Below, one piece after another: positions 15,695 through 16,095 of a stretch of 16,095 bases of DNA (positions are counted from its first letter, which is position 1; each line of letters begins with the position of its first letter). The position numbers and the translations under genes are program-made. Location of the stretch: contig JACDQO010000065.1 of assembly GCA_015657605.1 (NCBI GenBank), positions 1 through 16,095 on the forward strand, in the 5' to 3' direction. The notes beneath the pieces were generated by a model that saw only the letters and a program-made list of their open reading frames with translations, made no database searches and was not told the origin of the DNA. The DNA comes from Limnohabitans sp. (GTDB taxonomy: Bacteria; Pseudomonadota; Gammaproteobacteria; Burkholderiales; Burkholderiaceae_C).

Positions 15695-16095
15695 ATGACC
15701 CATGCACTGACACGCCGCCAGACCCTGCAAGCGTTGGGGGCCAGCTTGCTGCCGATGCCGCTGATTGCAGCCGCGCAAGCCGCTTTTCCAAACAAGCCCG
15801 TTCGAATCATCGTGCCGCTGCCTGCCAGCGGTGCAGCCGACGTGTCGGTGCGCATCTTGACAGAATTCATGCAACAGCCTCTGGGCCAAAGCCTCGTGGT
15901 GGAGAACCGACCCGGTGGGATTTACCAAATCGGCATTCAGGCCATCACCAGCGCTCCAGCGGACGGTTACACCCTGATTCACCTCAATGCAACCATGTGT
16001 GCCGTACAGGCTTCACTCAAACGCTTTGACATGCTCAAACAACTCATTCCCGTGGGGTTGATGGGCTCAACAGATGCCATGCTTGCATTGCCAAC
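15695..16095 (+). CDS. Bug/TctC-family periplasmic substrate-binding protein (3' end outside window)
   Basis: Extracytoplasmic solute receptors of this family bind carboxylates and similar anions, often for tripartite tricarboxylate transporters. Only the first 133 codons are present. The N-terminus is a signal sequence: TRRQTLQALG, a hydrophobic stretch ASLLPMPLIAAAQA, and a probable cleavage just before FPNKPVRIIVPLP. The TRRQTL start resembles a twin-arginine motif, so Tat or Sec export are both possible. Family motifs follow: PVRIIVPLPASGAADVSVR, VENRPGG and APADGYTLI. Such receptors are greatly expanded in Burkholderiales, which supports the taxonomic guess. It may bring in a substrate of the operon, but most Bug receptors are encoded apart from their transporters and the ligand cannot be told. 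Confidence 0.93.
   Translation, partial: MTHALTRRQTLQALGASLLPMPLIAAAQAAFPNKPVRIIVPLPASGAADVSVRILTEFMQQPLGQSLVVENRPGGIYQIGIQAITSAPADGYTLIHLNATMCAVQASLKRFDMLKQLIPVGLMGSTDAMLALP

Overview
The window looks like a chromosomal catabolic region of a betaproteobacterium, probably Burkholderiales (Comamonadaceae-like). This is inferred from the moderately high GC, the Bug/TctC-type periplasmic receptor at the right edge, and the CYP153/AlmA-like content. No ribosomal marker is present, so the taxonomic call is tentative. I see no tRNA, rRNA, CRISPR array or insertion sequence.

Layout. (1) About 1-7536, plus strand: the 3' end of an acyl-CoA dehydrogenase, an NDP-forming acyl-CoA synthetase, two tandem paralogous DUF1254/DUF1214 proteins of unknown function, and an AMP-forming long-chain-type acyl-CoA synthetase. 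(2) 9524-7550, minus strand: a SdsA1-type metallo-beta-lactamase-fold alkyl sulfatase, convergent with region 1. (3) 9525-9804: a divergent control region with a good sigma70-like promoter and an 18-bp near-perfect palindrome, a likely TetR operator. (4) 9805-15641, plus strand: a compact apparent operon of tetR, zinc alcohol dehydrogenase, short-chain dehydrogenase, putidaredoxin-type ferredoxin, CYP153-type P450 and AlmA-like flavin monooxygenase. (5) 15695 to the right edge: the start of a Bug/TctC substrate-binding protein.

How the parts fit (inference). The alkyl sulfatase could release an alcohol from an alkyl sulfate. CYP153 with its ferredoxin could hydroxylate an alkyl or alicyclic carbon. 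The alcohol dehydrogenase and SDR could oxidise the alcohol. The AlmA-like enzyme could oxygenate a long chain or insert oxygen next to a ketone. The two CoA synthetases and the acyl-CoA dehydrogenase would feed the acids into beta-oxidation. The tandem DUF1254/DUF1214 pair sits between the two CoA-activating enzymes and is the least understood part. No ferredoxin reductase is visible.

Reading-frame quality. Five genes (NDP-forming synthetase, first DUF1254 protein, sulfatase, SDR, P450) are each broken by two to four single-base indels, about thirteen in total, nearly all in short homopolymers. Undoing them restores full-length proteins with intact catalytic motifs and lengths divisible by three: about 709, 433, 658, 290 and 420 residues. 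I therefore treat them as real genes carrying probable sequencing or assembly errors, not as decaying pseudogenes. The sequence alone cannot prove this.
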